Shown here piece by piece: positions 27,515 through 36,523 of a stretch of DNA of 64,000 nucleotides; positions within the stretch are counted from its first letter, which is position 1; every line of letters begins with the position of its first letter. The DNA lies in the NCBI GenBank assembly GCA_023150775.1, contig JAKLKE010000004.1, positions 1 through 64,000 on the forward strand, written 5' to 3'. Source of the DNA: Myxococcota bacterium. GTDB lineage: Bacteria; Myxococcota_A; UBA796; CAJQPC01. Made by a program: the position numbers and the translations under genes. The notes beneath the pieces are model-generated. The model saw only the letters and a list, made by a program, of their open reading frames with translations. It had not been told where the DNA came from and did not search any database.

Positions 27515-28129
27515 TCAACGAGGAGAGGCGGCCGGGGTCGCCATGCCGCGCAGGAAGATGTCTGCCACCTGTTCAGCCGCGGCGTCGGGAGAGATGCGCT
27601 CGCGGCGGCTCAGGACGTACTGCTGGCCAAGCTCATCGAGGGCCCCGAAGAAGGCCCACTTGGCGAGGAAGGGGTCTACGTCGGCGCGCATGACCCCACG
27701 GGACTGGCCTTCACGCACGATCTGCTCGAACACCCGCAGGTAGTCCCAGAGCTTCTCGGGGCGGTAGTCCTTGAGGAACTTGTGCGAGAGCCGAAGCTCG
27801 ACCTGGAGCACTTCAGCGACGGCGCGGTGGCGGCGCACGCTGTCGAAGTGGAAACGTGCGAACACCCGCACCCGCTCCAGGGGGCAATCGACCCCGTCCA
27901 GCGCGGCGAGCAGGCCCACACGCAGAAACTCCATCTTCTCTTCGAAGATGGAGAGGAGCAGGTGCTCTTTGTTGTCGAAGTAGAGGTAGATGGTGCCATC
28001 GGCCACGCCAGCGGCCCGCGCCACGTCGCTGATGCGCGCGGCGTGAAAGCCTTTCTGGGCGAACACCTCGATGGCCGCCTCGACGATGGCCTCGCGCTTG
28101 TCGCCTTTGCGGCTGGCCTTCTCGCTCAC
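27515..28129 (-). CDS. TetR family transcriptional regulator (FadR-like)
   Basis: KREAIVEAAIEVFAQKGFHAARISDVARAAGVADGTIYLYFDNKEHLLLSIFEEKM; precedes etfBA. Confidence 0.88.
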   Translation of the reverse strand: MSEKASRKGDKREAIVEAAIEVFAQKGFHAARISDVARAAGVADGTIYLYFDNKEHLLLSIFEEKMEFLRVGLLAALDGVDCPLERVRVFARFHFDSVRRHRAVAEVLQVELRLSHKFLKDYRPEKLWDYLRVFEQIVREGQSRGVMRADVDPFLAKWAFFGALDELGQQYVLSRRERISPDAAAEQVADIFLRGMATPAASPR

Positions 28130-28140
28130 CTTCGACCCGG

Positions 28141-28160
28141 GAATGAATGAAGATTCATTC
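28141..28160. promoter_or_regulatory. Inverted repeat operator upstream of the TetR-etfBA cluster
   Basis: GAATGAAT-GAAG-ATTCATTC, perfect 8-bp arms. Confidence 0.65.
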
Positions 28161-28234
28161 GGTTAGCCCATGCGGGTCCAGGGGGCAAGCGGAAGGCGCG
28201 TGACCGAGCGCAGGAGACGGGCCCTCAAGGCCGC

Positions 28235-28927
28235 TCAGCCGCGCTTCTTGAGCCAGGCCGTGACCGCGTCGGCGACGTTGAGGTCTCCGGCGGCCTTCCA
28301 GTCGGCCATGAACGCGGCGTCACCCTTCTCGGTGAGCGGGTGCTGGAACAGGCGCTTGAGCACGTTGTGCGGGATCGTCGCCACATGGGCGCCGGCCTGG
28401 GCGGCCTGGGCGACGTGCAGCGGGTGGCGGATCGAGGCGGCGAGCACCTCGGTCTGCAGGTCGGGGAAGTTGGCGAAGAGCTCGACGATGTCGGTGATGA
28501 GCTCCATGCCGTCGGTGCCGAGGTCGTCCACGCGCCCGACGAAGGGCGAGACGTAGGTGGCCCCGGCCTTCGCCGCCAAGAGCGCCTGGGTGGCCGAGAA
28601 ACACAGGGTCACGTTCACCCGGATGCCCTGGCGCGAGAGCCGGGAGGTGGCGGTGATGCCGGCCTCGGTGAGCGGCACCTTCACCACGACGTTTCGGTGA
28701 ACCTGGGCGAGCAGCTCACCCTGGCGCACCATGTCGTCCGCAGACTTCGCGACGACTTCAGCGGAGACCGGGCCGTCGACGAGCTCACAGATCTCGAAGA
28801 TCGTCTCGACGAAGTCTCGGCCCTCTTTGGTGATCAGCGAGGGGTTCGTGGTGACGCCGTCGATGATGCCCCAGGCGTAAGCCTCGCGGATCTGATCGAT
28901 GTTGGCGGTGTCGATGAAGAACTTCAT
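28235..28927 (-). CDS. tal: Transaldolase (TalC/FSA-like)
   Basis: [39 protein letters not shown]...[13 protein letters not shown]...[31 protein letters not shown]. Confidence 0.95.
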   Translation of the reverse strand: MKFFIDTANIDQIREAYAWGIIDGVTTNPSLITKEGRDFVETIFEICELVDGPVSAEVVAKSADDMVRQGELLAQVHRNVVVKVPLTEAGITATSRLSRQGIRVNVTLCFSATQALLAAKAGATYVSPFVGRVDDLGTDGMELITDIVELFANFPDLQTEVLAASIRHPLHVAQAAQAGAHVATIPHNVLKRLFQHPLTEKGDAAFMADWKAAGDLNVADAVTAWLKKRG

Positions 28928-29532
28928 GGTGGGCTTCCCGGCGACATGGGGCTTGGAGCGGCGCCGCGCGGGCGCAGGGCGATGGGATACACCGGCTCCG
29001 GGCGGATCGCAAGCGCGCTTGGGTGAGGGTTCGGCAACACCCCGACCCGAGAGAGGCCGGGCAGGGGGCCGTCGGGCTGGAGCCGGGCATACGGCAGGCC
29101 GGTGGCGGGGTCGCGGGCCTCGGGCAGCACGTCGAGGAGCGGCCGCCAGGCGAAGGGGCGCTCGGTCAACAGCGGGTGCGGCACCTTGAGGAGGGCGAGG
29201 TCGAGGGCCATGGCATCCGTCCAGAGGAGGTCCAGATCGAGGGTGCGATCCGACCAGCGCAGCTTGCGGCGGCGCCCAAATCGGGCTTCCAACCCTTGAC
29301 ATGCCGCGAGGAGCGCCAAGGGGCCGAGGGTGGACTGAATGAGCGCCGCGCCGTTGAGAAAACGCCCCCGGGCGACGCCGCCCGCCGGAGGGCTCTCGTA
29401 CAGGCCGCTCGTGCGCAGGAGCCGCAGGCCGGGCAAGGTGTCCAAGGCGTAGAGCGCGGCGGTGAGGGTGGTGAGGCGGTCCCCTTGGCTGGCGCCGAGG
29501 CCGATCACCCACAGCCAGTCGGGGCGGCTCAC
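28924..29532 (-). CDS. folK: 2-amino-4-hydroxy-6-hydroxymethyldihydropteridine diphosphokinase
   Basis: [20 protein letters not shown]...[18 protein letters not shown]...[13 protein letters not shown]...[19 protein letters not shown]. Confidence 0.88.
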   Translation of the reverse strand: MSRPDWLWVIGLGASQGDRLTTLTAALYALDTLPGLRLLRTSGLYESPPAGGVARGRFLNGAALIQSTLGPLALLAACQGLEARFGRRRKLRWSDRTLDLDLLWTDAMALDLALLKVPHPLLTERPFAWRPLLDVLPEARDPATGLPYARLQPDGPLPGLSRVGVLPNPHPSALAIRPEPVYPIALRPRGAAPSPMSPGSPP

Positions 29533-30449
29533 GGGCTGGGCGTCCCGATCGGCGCGGCGCGCGCCAGCATGTCCCGCTCATACCGCAGGGCCTGCTCCTG
29601 CTCTTGGGCGGCGCGCACGGACGACTTGATCTTGCCGTCGATGTCTACGATCCAGCCTCCGCCGAGGGGATCCGGGGGCTCGGCGGTGAGCTTGCCCGCG
29701 CGCAGCAGCTCCTCCACGCCCCGCGTGGGGCGGCCCCGCTCGGCGGCGAGGGCCTCGGCCAGCTCGTTGAGGCGCTCGGCGTACTCGTCGTGGGTCAAGG
29801 AGGCGAGGCGGCGCTCAAGCTCCACCCGAAGATCCGGGTCGTCGGTGAGCTTCAGCTCGTCCTGTAAGAAGCGAATCGCCTGGGGGCGCTCTTTCTGCTC
29901 TTGGCGGAAGGCCACGGCGGCGACGGCGTACCACTCCGGGGCCCCCGGGCGGCGCGCGGCCTCAGCGACCCAGCGCGCGGACTCCTCGCGGTCGCCGCCG
30001 TTCAAATAGAGGTTCATGCCCACCGAGAACGGGAAGAAGGGATCGTTGGGCAGGTTCTCCGAGCCGAGCTTCATCACCGCCGTGGAGCCGTCGTAGTCGC
30101 CGAGCACACGCAGCATCACCCCGCCGTAAAAGTACGGCGTGCGCCAGCGGGGGTCGATCTGGCAGATGCCGAGCACCGTGCGAGAGAGCCACTCCACCCA
30201 GGCCCGGTCGCCGGTGGTGTTCCAGCGCTCTCCAAACGCGAGCACCGAGCGCACCCAGAGGATGTCGGCGACATGAACCGAGTGGTCCAGCGACGCGATC
30301 CGAACGCTCTCGGCGTCGGGGATAAACAGCAGCTCGTGGTTGACGTTGACGTCGCGGCGCTGGGCGTCGACCTGCCGCTGGCTCGTGTGGGCCAGGGCCG
30401 CGCCGCTGAGAAACGTGATGCTGAGCGTGAGGGCCTGTGCGCGGGTCAT
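29529..30449 (-). CDS. TPR-like secreted/membrane-anchored protein
   Basis: N-terminal hydrophobic segment; helical repeats ([49 protein letters not shown]). Confidence 0.55.
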   Translation of the reverse strand: MTRAQALTLSITFLSGAALAHTSQRQVDAQRRDVNVNHELLFIPDAESVRIASLDHSVHVADILWVRSVLAFGERWNTTGDRAWVEWLSRTVLGICQIDPRWRTPYFYGGVMLRVLGDYDGSTAVMKLGSENLPNDPFFPFSVGMNLYLNGGDREESARWVAEAARRPGAPEWYAVAAVAFRQEQKERPQAIRFLQDELKLTDDPDLRVELERRLASLTHDEYAERLNELAEALAAERGRPTRGVEELLRAGKLTAEPPDPLGGGWIVDIDGKIKSSVRAAQEQEQALRYERDMLARAAPIGTPSP

Positions 30450-32119
30450 GGCGTCATTGTAGCGGGTTCTGGGGCGGTGAAGCGGGCCGCCGCGTCGAGG
30501 AGCCGGGCGGCGTGCTCGTCAAACTCTTGAGGACTCACCCCGGCGGCGGCGGCGCGGCGTGTCGTGTAGCCGACCTCGTCTCCGGCCTGGCGCGCGGCGG
30601 CGGCGCGCACGAGGTTCAGCGTGGGATCGGTCAGGTTCTCGCTCCGCTCCGCCCGGGCCAGGGCCTCGTCCCAGCGCCCGACATGGGCCAAGATGAGCCC
30701 CTGGAGCCCCAGCATCACGTCGTCTTGGGGGCAGCGCGCCGCGTCAGCGAGGGCCACGGCCTCCACCGCCTTGTCGATGTACCCATACCGAAGTGGGCAG
30801 CGCAGCGCGTTCTCGCAGACGGTGGTGTAGGGTGGGTCGTCTTGGAGCGCCGCAGCAAACAAGGAGCACGCCCGGGGGCCGTCGCCCCGGTTGTTGAGCT
30901 CGTGAGCGACGGCGGCCTGGGTGTAGCCGTTGACCTCGTGACCTAAGGCCGAGGCCCAAAGCTCTAAGCCCGACTGCCAGTCTGGCAGGCGCTGGTGTAG
31001 GGTCAAGATGCTCACGAGCGCGAAGGCCGGGGCGAAGATTAAGGCCCGACCGCGTAAGCTCAGGGCCAAGGCCAAGGCGACGCCGCCCAGGGGCGCGTAG
31101 AGATATCGTTCGCCCATCTGGCCGCGCAGGGCGATGGCAGCGAGGCTCGGCGCGAAGGACAGCCCGGCGAAGGCGAGGCCCGCCAAGGCCAGACGCCCAC
31201 CCCGAAGGACGAGGGCGACGGCGCCGCCGAGGCTAAGGCCGAGGCCCAAGATGACCTTCCACAGCGGAGGGCTGAGGTACTCCAGGGTGTCCCCGGTGGT
31301 CAGCGGCCAAGGCCACAAGAGCTTGAGGGAATAATGCGCGCCGAGGGCCGGCAGCTGATCCAGCAGATAACGCCAGTGGCTCCAGTCCGGCGTGGTGGCC
31401 GGGTCGATGCCGGCGGCAGTGCGCAGGCCGATCCAGAACAGCGCCCCGAGGGCCAAGGCCAGGTAGCGCGGCCAGCCCCGAGGCCGCCCAAAACGCGCCA
31501 AGTCCAAGGCCAGCACCAGCCCGCCGACGAACAGCCCGCTCTCTTTGGACAGCGCCGCCGCCGCCGCCGCGAGGCCGCCGCCGAGGAGCGCGCACCGGCT
31601 CGGCCGCTCCTCCCACAACAAGCTCGCCGCCAAGAACGTGAAGGTGGCGACCATGAGGTCGTTTCGTGCGGCGATGAAGGCCACGGCCTCGGACTGCGCG
31701 GGGTGGAGCGCGAACACCGTCGCCCCGGCCAAGGCCGACCAAGGCGGCGCGGCCTTCTTGAGCAAGGAGAGCAGGCTCATCGTCGCCGCGAGGTGCCAGG
31801 CCAAGGAGTGCAGGTGGTGCCCAGCGGCGGAGAGCCCCCACAGCGCCCGGTCCAAGGTGAGGCTCATCAACATCAGCGGCCGAAAATAGCCGGAGTTAAT
31901 GCCGACGCTGGAGACCTCCCAGAGATCTACAGTGAACATCTGGGGCAGGTTTCGCCAGTCCCCGGTGATCGTGTTGCGCACGACCAAGGGCTCGTCATCC
32001 CAGACGAAGCCCGCCAGCGCCAAGGCGCCATAGGCCGCGACGGTGAGCAGCGCCAAGGTGAGGGTGAGGGCGGTGGGTGAGACGAGCAATGGCTCGGTCG
32101 GACTCTCGGGAGGCGTCAT
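30446..32119 (-). CDS. Multi-pass membrane glycosyltransferase-like (TMTC/DUF1736-like) with C-terminal TPR, paralog 1
   Basis: AGFVWDDEPLVVRNT...SGYFRPLMLMSLTLDRALWGLSAAGHHLHSLAWHL...ALHPAQSEAVAFIAARNDLM. Confidence 0.7.
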   Translation of the reverse strand: MTPPESPTEPLLVSPTALTLTLALLTVAAYGALALAGFVWDDEPLVVRNTITGDWRNLPQMFTVDLWEVSSVGINSGYFRPLMLMSLTLDRALWGLSAAGHHLHSLAWHLAATMSLLSLLKKAAPPWSALAGATVFALHPAQSEAVAFIAARNDLMVATFTFLAASLLWEERPSRCALLGGGLAAAAAALSKESGLFVGGLVLALDLARFGRPRGWPRYLALALGALFWIGLRTAAGIDPATTPDWSHWRYLLDQLPALGAHYSLKLLWPWPLTTGDTLEYLSPPLWKVILGLGLSLGGAVALVLRGGRLALAGLAFAGLSFAPSLAAIALRGQMGERYLYAPLGGVALALALSLRGRALIFAPAFALVSILTLHQRLPDWQSGLELWASALGHEVNGYTQAAVAHELNNRGDGPRACSLFAAALQDDPPYTTVCENALRCPLRYGYIDKAVEAVALADAARCPQDDVMLGLQGLILAHVGRWDEALARAERSENLTDPTLNLVRAAAARQAGDEVGYTTRRAAAAGVSPQEFDEHAARLLDAAARFTAPEPATMTP

Positions 32120-33792
32120 AGGGGGAGCTTGGGGGACGGTGAGCCCTGTAGCAACGCCAAGACCACCGCGTCTAACGCGGCGGCGCCTGCGCTCGGCACC
32201 TCAGCGCGCACAGCGGCGTAGGCTGCCTCATCACCATCCCGACGCGCCAGCGCCGCACGCACTACGATTGCCTCGGACACGCTCGCGACTTCGGGCGACG
32301 CGGCGAGCGCCCGCGCCTCCTCCCAACGTCCAGCGCGAGCGTAGACGAGGGCACGCAGGGCTTGTAGCTCTCCATCCAGCTCGCAGCCTCGGGGGCCGAG
32401 CTCGTCCGAGAGTCGGGCGGCGTCCTCAACCGCCCCCACCTTCGTCAAACACCTTAGCGCAGGGGCGCAGGCAGAGAGCGAGGGTAACGCGGCGTTGAGT
32501 GAGCCCATCAGCAGCGGGCAGGCGCGCTCAAGCTCACCCCGGTACATCAGCGCATTTCCGTATCCACCCGCGTTCATCGGGTTGGGACGCTGGTTGTACG
32601 CTGCCTCCCATAGATCTAGCTCGGAGGCCCAAGCCGGGAGCCGCTGGGAGATGACCAACGCCGCGCCAAGAGCCAGCGGCGCCAACACGACAAAAAAGCG
32701 GCGGGGGAGGCCCGCCGTCGCGGCGGCGAAGGCGAGGCTGAGCCCACCCATCGGCGCGTAGAGGTATCGTTCGCCGACCAATCCGTGCATCGCGATGGCG
32801 ACCAAACACGGCGCGAAGCTCAGCAGCGCAAAGGCCAGCCCCGCCGCCGCCAATCGGCCTCCCCGCGTCACGAGGATTGTCACCGCAGCCACACCACCGC
32901 CCAACCCCATCAGAAGTTCCAATACGGAGAACTCCAGATAGTCCATATGATCCCCCGTAGTTAACGGCCAGGGAACCAGCAGGCGCAGCGCATAATGGGC
33001 GGCGAGCTGGGGCGCCTTGGCGAACATGATTCCCCAGTGTGCCTCGTGAGTGGTAGTAACAAGGTCGATCCCCGCGCGATCCCGCAGAATCAACCACCCC
33101 ACGATCCCAGCGGCGACGACGGCGTATCGACCCCACCCGCGCGGTCGCCCCCAGCGCGCGAGGTCCAAGGCGAGCAAGAGCCCGCCGATGAGGAGCCCGC
33201 TCTCTTTGGACAGCATCGCCGCCGCCGCCAAGAGGCCGCCGCTGAAGAGCGCCCCTCGGCTCGGCCGCTCGTCACAGAGCAGAGACACCGACCAGAACGT
33301 GAACGCCGCCACCATGAGGTCGTTTCGTGCCGAGATCCACGCCACGGCCTCGGACTGGAGCGGGTGCAGCAGAAACAGCGCCGCCCCCGCCACGGCGGGC
33401 CAAGAAGGCACGATCTGTCGAAGGAGCGCCCACAACCCAGCCGCCGCGATCAGGTGCCACACGAGCGAGTGCAGGTGGTGACCGACCGCAGAGAGGCCCC
33501 ACAACGCGCGGTCTACGGCGAGACTCACGAGCATCAACGGCCGAAAGTAGCCTGTGCTCATGGGTGGATCCGCCGCCGCCCAGAGGTCAACCGTGAACAT
33601 TTCGGGTACGTTGCGCCAGTCACCAGTGAGGGTGTTTCGTAAGACCAGGGTGTCGTCATCCCAGACGAAGCCCGCCAACGAGAGCGCCGCGTAGGCTGCA
33701 ACGGTGAGCAGCGTCAATCCCAAGGCCGCGACAGTAGGTGAGACGGGGCCGCTATCAGCCTGCGGGTCGAGGGGGGCGTCTTGCCGACTCAT
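32116..33792 (-). CDS. Multi-pass membrane glycosyltransferase-like with C-terminal TPR, paralog 2
   Basis: Same framework as 30446-32119: AGFVWDDDTLVLRNT...TGYFRPLMLVSLAVDRALWGLSAVGHHLHSLVWHL...LLHPLQSEAVAWISARNDLM. Confidence 0.7.
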   Translation of the reverse strand: MSRQDAPLDPQADSGPVSPTVAALGLTLLTVAAYAALSLAGFVWDDDTLVLRNTLTGDWRNVPEMFTVDLWAAADPPMSTGYFRPLMLVSLAVDRALWGLSAVGHHLHSLVWHLIAAAGLWALLRQIVPSWPAVAGAALFLLHPLQSEAVAWISARNDLMVAAFTFWSVSLLCDERPSRGALFSGGLLAAAAMLSKESGLLIGGLLLALDLARWGRPRGWGRYAVVAAGIVGWLILRDRAGIDLVTTTHEAHWGIMFAKAPQLAAHYALRLLVPWPLTTGDHMDYLEFSVLELLMGLGGGVAAVTILVTRGGRLAAAGLAFALLSFAPCLVAIAMHGLVGERYLYAPMGGLSLAFAAATAGLPRRFFVVLAPLALGAALVISQRLPAWASELDLWEAAYNQRPNPMNAGGYGNALMYRGELERACPLLMGSLNAALPSLSACAPALRCLTKVGAVEDAARLSDELGPRGCELDGELQALRALVYARAGRWEEARALAASPEVASVSEAIVVRAALARRDGDEAAYAAVRAEVPSAGAAALDAVVLALLQGSPSPKLPL

Positions 33793-33833
33793 GGGGTGAT
33801 CATAACATGGCACACGGCCTCAAAAACTTCCGC

Positions 33834-34313
33834 TCAATAGACGTCCGCGCCCGTGACCGGGACCGGCCGTAAGGTGCGCAGGGCAGTGTAGGTCGCCTCG
33901 ACACCGTCCGCGTCGATGTCGGAGCGGCCGAACACCGTAAAGTTGCCACCATCAGTGCCTTTGCGCCCGGCCACGGTGATGATCTCGTACTGGCCACGCA
34001 CGTCCCCATCGGGCACCCAGCCCAGCTCCGTGAAGCCGCTGTTGCCGCCGTCCCACTCGACGGGGGCTTTGCCAGGGATGACCGGCGGGTGGGCCACGGC
34101 GGCAACGTACCCGTCATTCACGGCGTCGTAGCCGATCTCAGCGGTCTGGATCGCCGAGACGTTCACCGGCAGCTCGGCCCGTTTGGCCCGGTACTGCATC
34201 TCGACAAAGTTCGGGATCGCCACCGCGGCGAGGATAGCGATGATGGCGACGACGATCATCAGCTCAACCAAGGTGAACCCGCGACCTTCCTGGCGCGTGT
34301 GGGCCTTGAACAT
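33834..34313 (-). CDS. Type IV pilin (PilA-like), copy 2
   Basis: GFTLVELMIVVAIIAILAAVAIPNFVEMQYRAKRAELPVNVSAIQTAEIGYDAV. Confidence 0.92.
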   Translation of the reverse strand: MFKAHTRQEGRGFTLVELMIVVAIIAILAAVAIPNFVEMQYRAKRAELPVNVSAIQTAEIGYDAVNDGYVAAVAHPPVIPGKAPVEWDGGNSGFTELGWVPDGDVRGQYEIITVAGRKGTDGGNFTVFGRSDIDADGVEATYTALRTLRPVPVTGADVY

Positions 34314-34363
34314 GCGGCACCTCCATCCTGGGGGTTGTTCAAACTAAACTCTAAAAATGACAA

Positions 34364-34391
34364 AGGGTGACCGGCGTGCGCCGATCACCCT
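34364..34391 (-). terminator. Rho-independent terminator downstream of pilin copy 1
   Basis: AGGGTGA(C/T)CGGCG hairpin followed on the minus strand by TTTGTCATTTTTAG. Confidence 0.65.
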
Positions 34392-34417
34392 AAGTCCACC
34401 TTAGACGGGCCTACAGA

Positions 34418-34870
34418 TCAGTAGGTGTCGTTGTTCACGTTGAAGGTGGTGTTGATGGACTTGGTGGCGGTGTAGTTGGACGGGTTGGAGTCGCCGTCGA
34501 TGTCGCCGGTGCCCGTGACGATGAAGTCGCCGGAGCCGTTGCCCGCGTCAAGCTCAACGGTGTAGGAGCCGCGAACCGCGCCGTCAGGCTGCCAGCCGAG
34601 GGTCTGGAAGCCGCCGGAGGCGGTGGAATCCCACGGTTGGGTCGTCTTGCCGGAGACGGTGGCGGGATAGGCGGCGGCCGCGATGAAGGTGTCGAAGGCG
34701 GCGTCGTAGCCCATCTCGGCGGTCTTGATGCCATCGACGTTGGCGGGGAGCTCAGCGCGCTTGGCGCGGTATTGCATCTCGACGAAGTTCGGGATCGCGA
34801 TCGCGGCGAGGATGCCGATGATGGCGACGACGATCATGAGCTCGACGAGGGTGAAGCCCTTCTTGGACAT
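34418..34870 (-). CDS. pilA: Type IV pilin (PilA-like), copy 1
   Basis: MSKKGFTLVELMIVVAIIGILAAIAIPNFVEMQYRAKRAELPANVDGIKTAEMGYDAAF. Confidence 0.93.
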   Translation of the reverse strand: MSKKGFTLVELMIVVAIIGILAAIAIPNFVEMQYRAKRAELPANVDGIKTAEMGYDAAFDTFIAAAAYPATVSGKTTQPWDSTASGGFQTLGWQPDGAVRGSYTVELDAGNGSGDFIVTGTGDIDGDSNPSNYTATKSINTTFNVNNDTY

Positions 34871-35090
34871 TGTAGACTCCGGTGCGTGTGCGGTCGTGGG
34901 TGGAGGCTGGCGGTCAGTGGGGGGTGCGTTTCCTTCTGACGGAAGGACCAAATGCAAGGGGTGTGCCAACCGATGCTCAGCCGAGGCCCCGCCTCCCCGA
35001 TCCTCTCAGAGGGGGTGTAGCGGCGGAACGGACAGAGATCGTTTGCGTTTTTGCCGCCGCCGTGGATCAACACCGCCTGCCCTCCTGCGG

Positions 35091-35144
35091 CAGGGCGGCT
35101 GACAAAAAGCGGCAGGTGTCACGATTGGTCACCAAATCTGCCTG
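35091..35144 (+). repeat. Dispersed direct repeat, copy A
   Basis: CAGGGCGGCTGACAAAAAGCGGCAGGTGTCACGATTGGTCACCAAATCTGCCTG; close match at 36469-36523. Confidence 0.7.
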
Positions 35145-35186
35145 CCGGTCTTCGACACCCAAGGCGCCCCCTCGGGTATCCTCGTC

Positions 35187-36356
35187 GTGATGCGCGCCCC
35201 CCACCGAACAAGACGCCTCGGCGCCATCGGCCAAGGGCAGAGCCTGCGGCCCTTGTGGGAGGAGGGCCCCGACGCGCCGCGCCCGGTGTACGGCGAGAGC
35301 GTCACCGCCCAGGAGAGCCTCGGCCTCACGCCGATCTCCGCCTTGCGGGTGGGCGAGCTGCGGGTGGTGCGCAGCGGGCGGGATCGCCTCTATGATCTCA
35401 GCGCCGATCCCCAAGAGCTGCACGACGTCTCCGCCGAGCGACCCGACGACCTCACGCGGATTCAAGCGGCGCTCACGACCTATGTGGAGGCCCACACCGG
35501 TCCCCTCGCCGCCCTTGGCCCCCAGGCCCTAGACGCCGAGACCCAGGCGCTGTTGAGCCAGCTCGGCTACGTCGACGCCGGGGTGGAGGAGACCGGCGGC
35601 GACCTCTATGACTCCTTGGACCTGCTCGCCGTGCATGATCAGCTCGGCCTCAGCCCCAGCCAGCGGCGCCTCGACCCGGCCTTGCTCGTGCGGGTGCTGC
35701 GGGCGCACCCCGGGGCCCTGAGCCTGTGGGCGCGGGGCGTGCCCTTCTTGTTGGAGCTGGAGCACCCCGAGGCCGACGCCTTGGCCATCGAGGCGGCGCG
35801 TCTGTTCCCGGCGGACGAGGAGGTGTTGGCCCGGGCCGCCACGGTGATGGCCCGCGCAGGCGACCCCCGCGCCGCCGAGGGCCTGGCGGCGTTTATGGCC
35901 TCGGGGCGCGGCGCCGCGGCCGACACCCGCTCCGAGGTGCTGGCCTTGTGGGCCCAGGTCGCGCTGAGCTTGGGTCGCACCGAGGACGCCCGAACCCTCG
36001 TCAGCACCCTCGCGGCGCGACCGCTCCTCTTGGGCCCCGAGCTCTACGACCGCGCGCTCTTACGGCACTCCTTGGGGGATGTGCCCGGCGCCGCGTCGGA
36101 CTACGCCCAGGCCGCCCGGGTGCTCAGCGACGACGCCGCGCTGTGGGCCAACTTCGCCGGGGCCTTGGCCCAGCTCGGCCGGCTGCCCGAGGCGATGACC
36201 GCCGTGGAGCGCTCCTTGGCCCTCGACCCGAGCCAGACGACCCTCTGGGCGAGGAAGGCGACCTTGGCCCAGGCGATGGGCGACGAGGCGAAGGCCGCCG
36301 AGAGCTGCGCGGAGCATCAGCGGCTGGGCGGGCGGGTGGCGCCCTGTGTTCAATGA
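35187..36356 (+). pseudogene. 5-prime-truncated sulfatase: only the C-terminal end plus TPR domain remains
   Basis: GQGQSLRPLWEEGPDAPRPVYGES...LRVGELRVVRSGRDRLYDLSADPQELHDVSAERPDDL is a sulfatase C-terminus; catalytic domain absent upstream; followed by TPR repeats. Confidence 0.6.
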
Positions 36357-36371
36357 ATGTGTTCATTGAAC
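36348..36371. repeat. Perfect inverted repeat at the end of the truncated sulfatase ORF
   Basis: GTTCAATGAA-TGTG-TTCATTGAAC. Confidence 0.8.
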
Positions 36372-36435
36372 GTGTTTGGTCAGTTGGCGAGCGCGGCGTC
36401 GATGGAGGGCGCGGTCAATGAGGCCTTGAACCAGC
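36361..36435 (-). pseudogene. Orphan 3-prime tail of an Rpn-like nuclease gene
   Basis: Minus strand encodes WFKASLTAPSIDAALAN-stop; 69/75 nt identical to 38216-38290. Confidence 0.75.
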
Positions 36436-36468
36436 AAGTATGAATGAATGCGACCTGCTGCGACCTGT

Positions 36469-36523
36469 CAGGGCCGGTGACAAATTGCGTCCGGTGTCAC
36501 GGTTGGTCACCGCGCTGGCCTGA
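36469..36523 (+). repeat. Dispersed direct repeat, copy B
   Basis: CAGGGCCGGTGACAAATTGCGTCCGGTGTCACGGTTGGTCACCGCGCTGGCCTGAC. Confidence 0.7.

Noticed and set aside
35091-36523. Intact transposon/IS bounded by repeats A and B
   Set aside because: No transposase ORF, repeats are direct rather than inverted, and no target-site duplication could be identified; kept only as a repeat-family finding.
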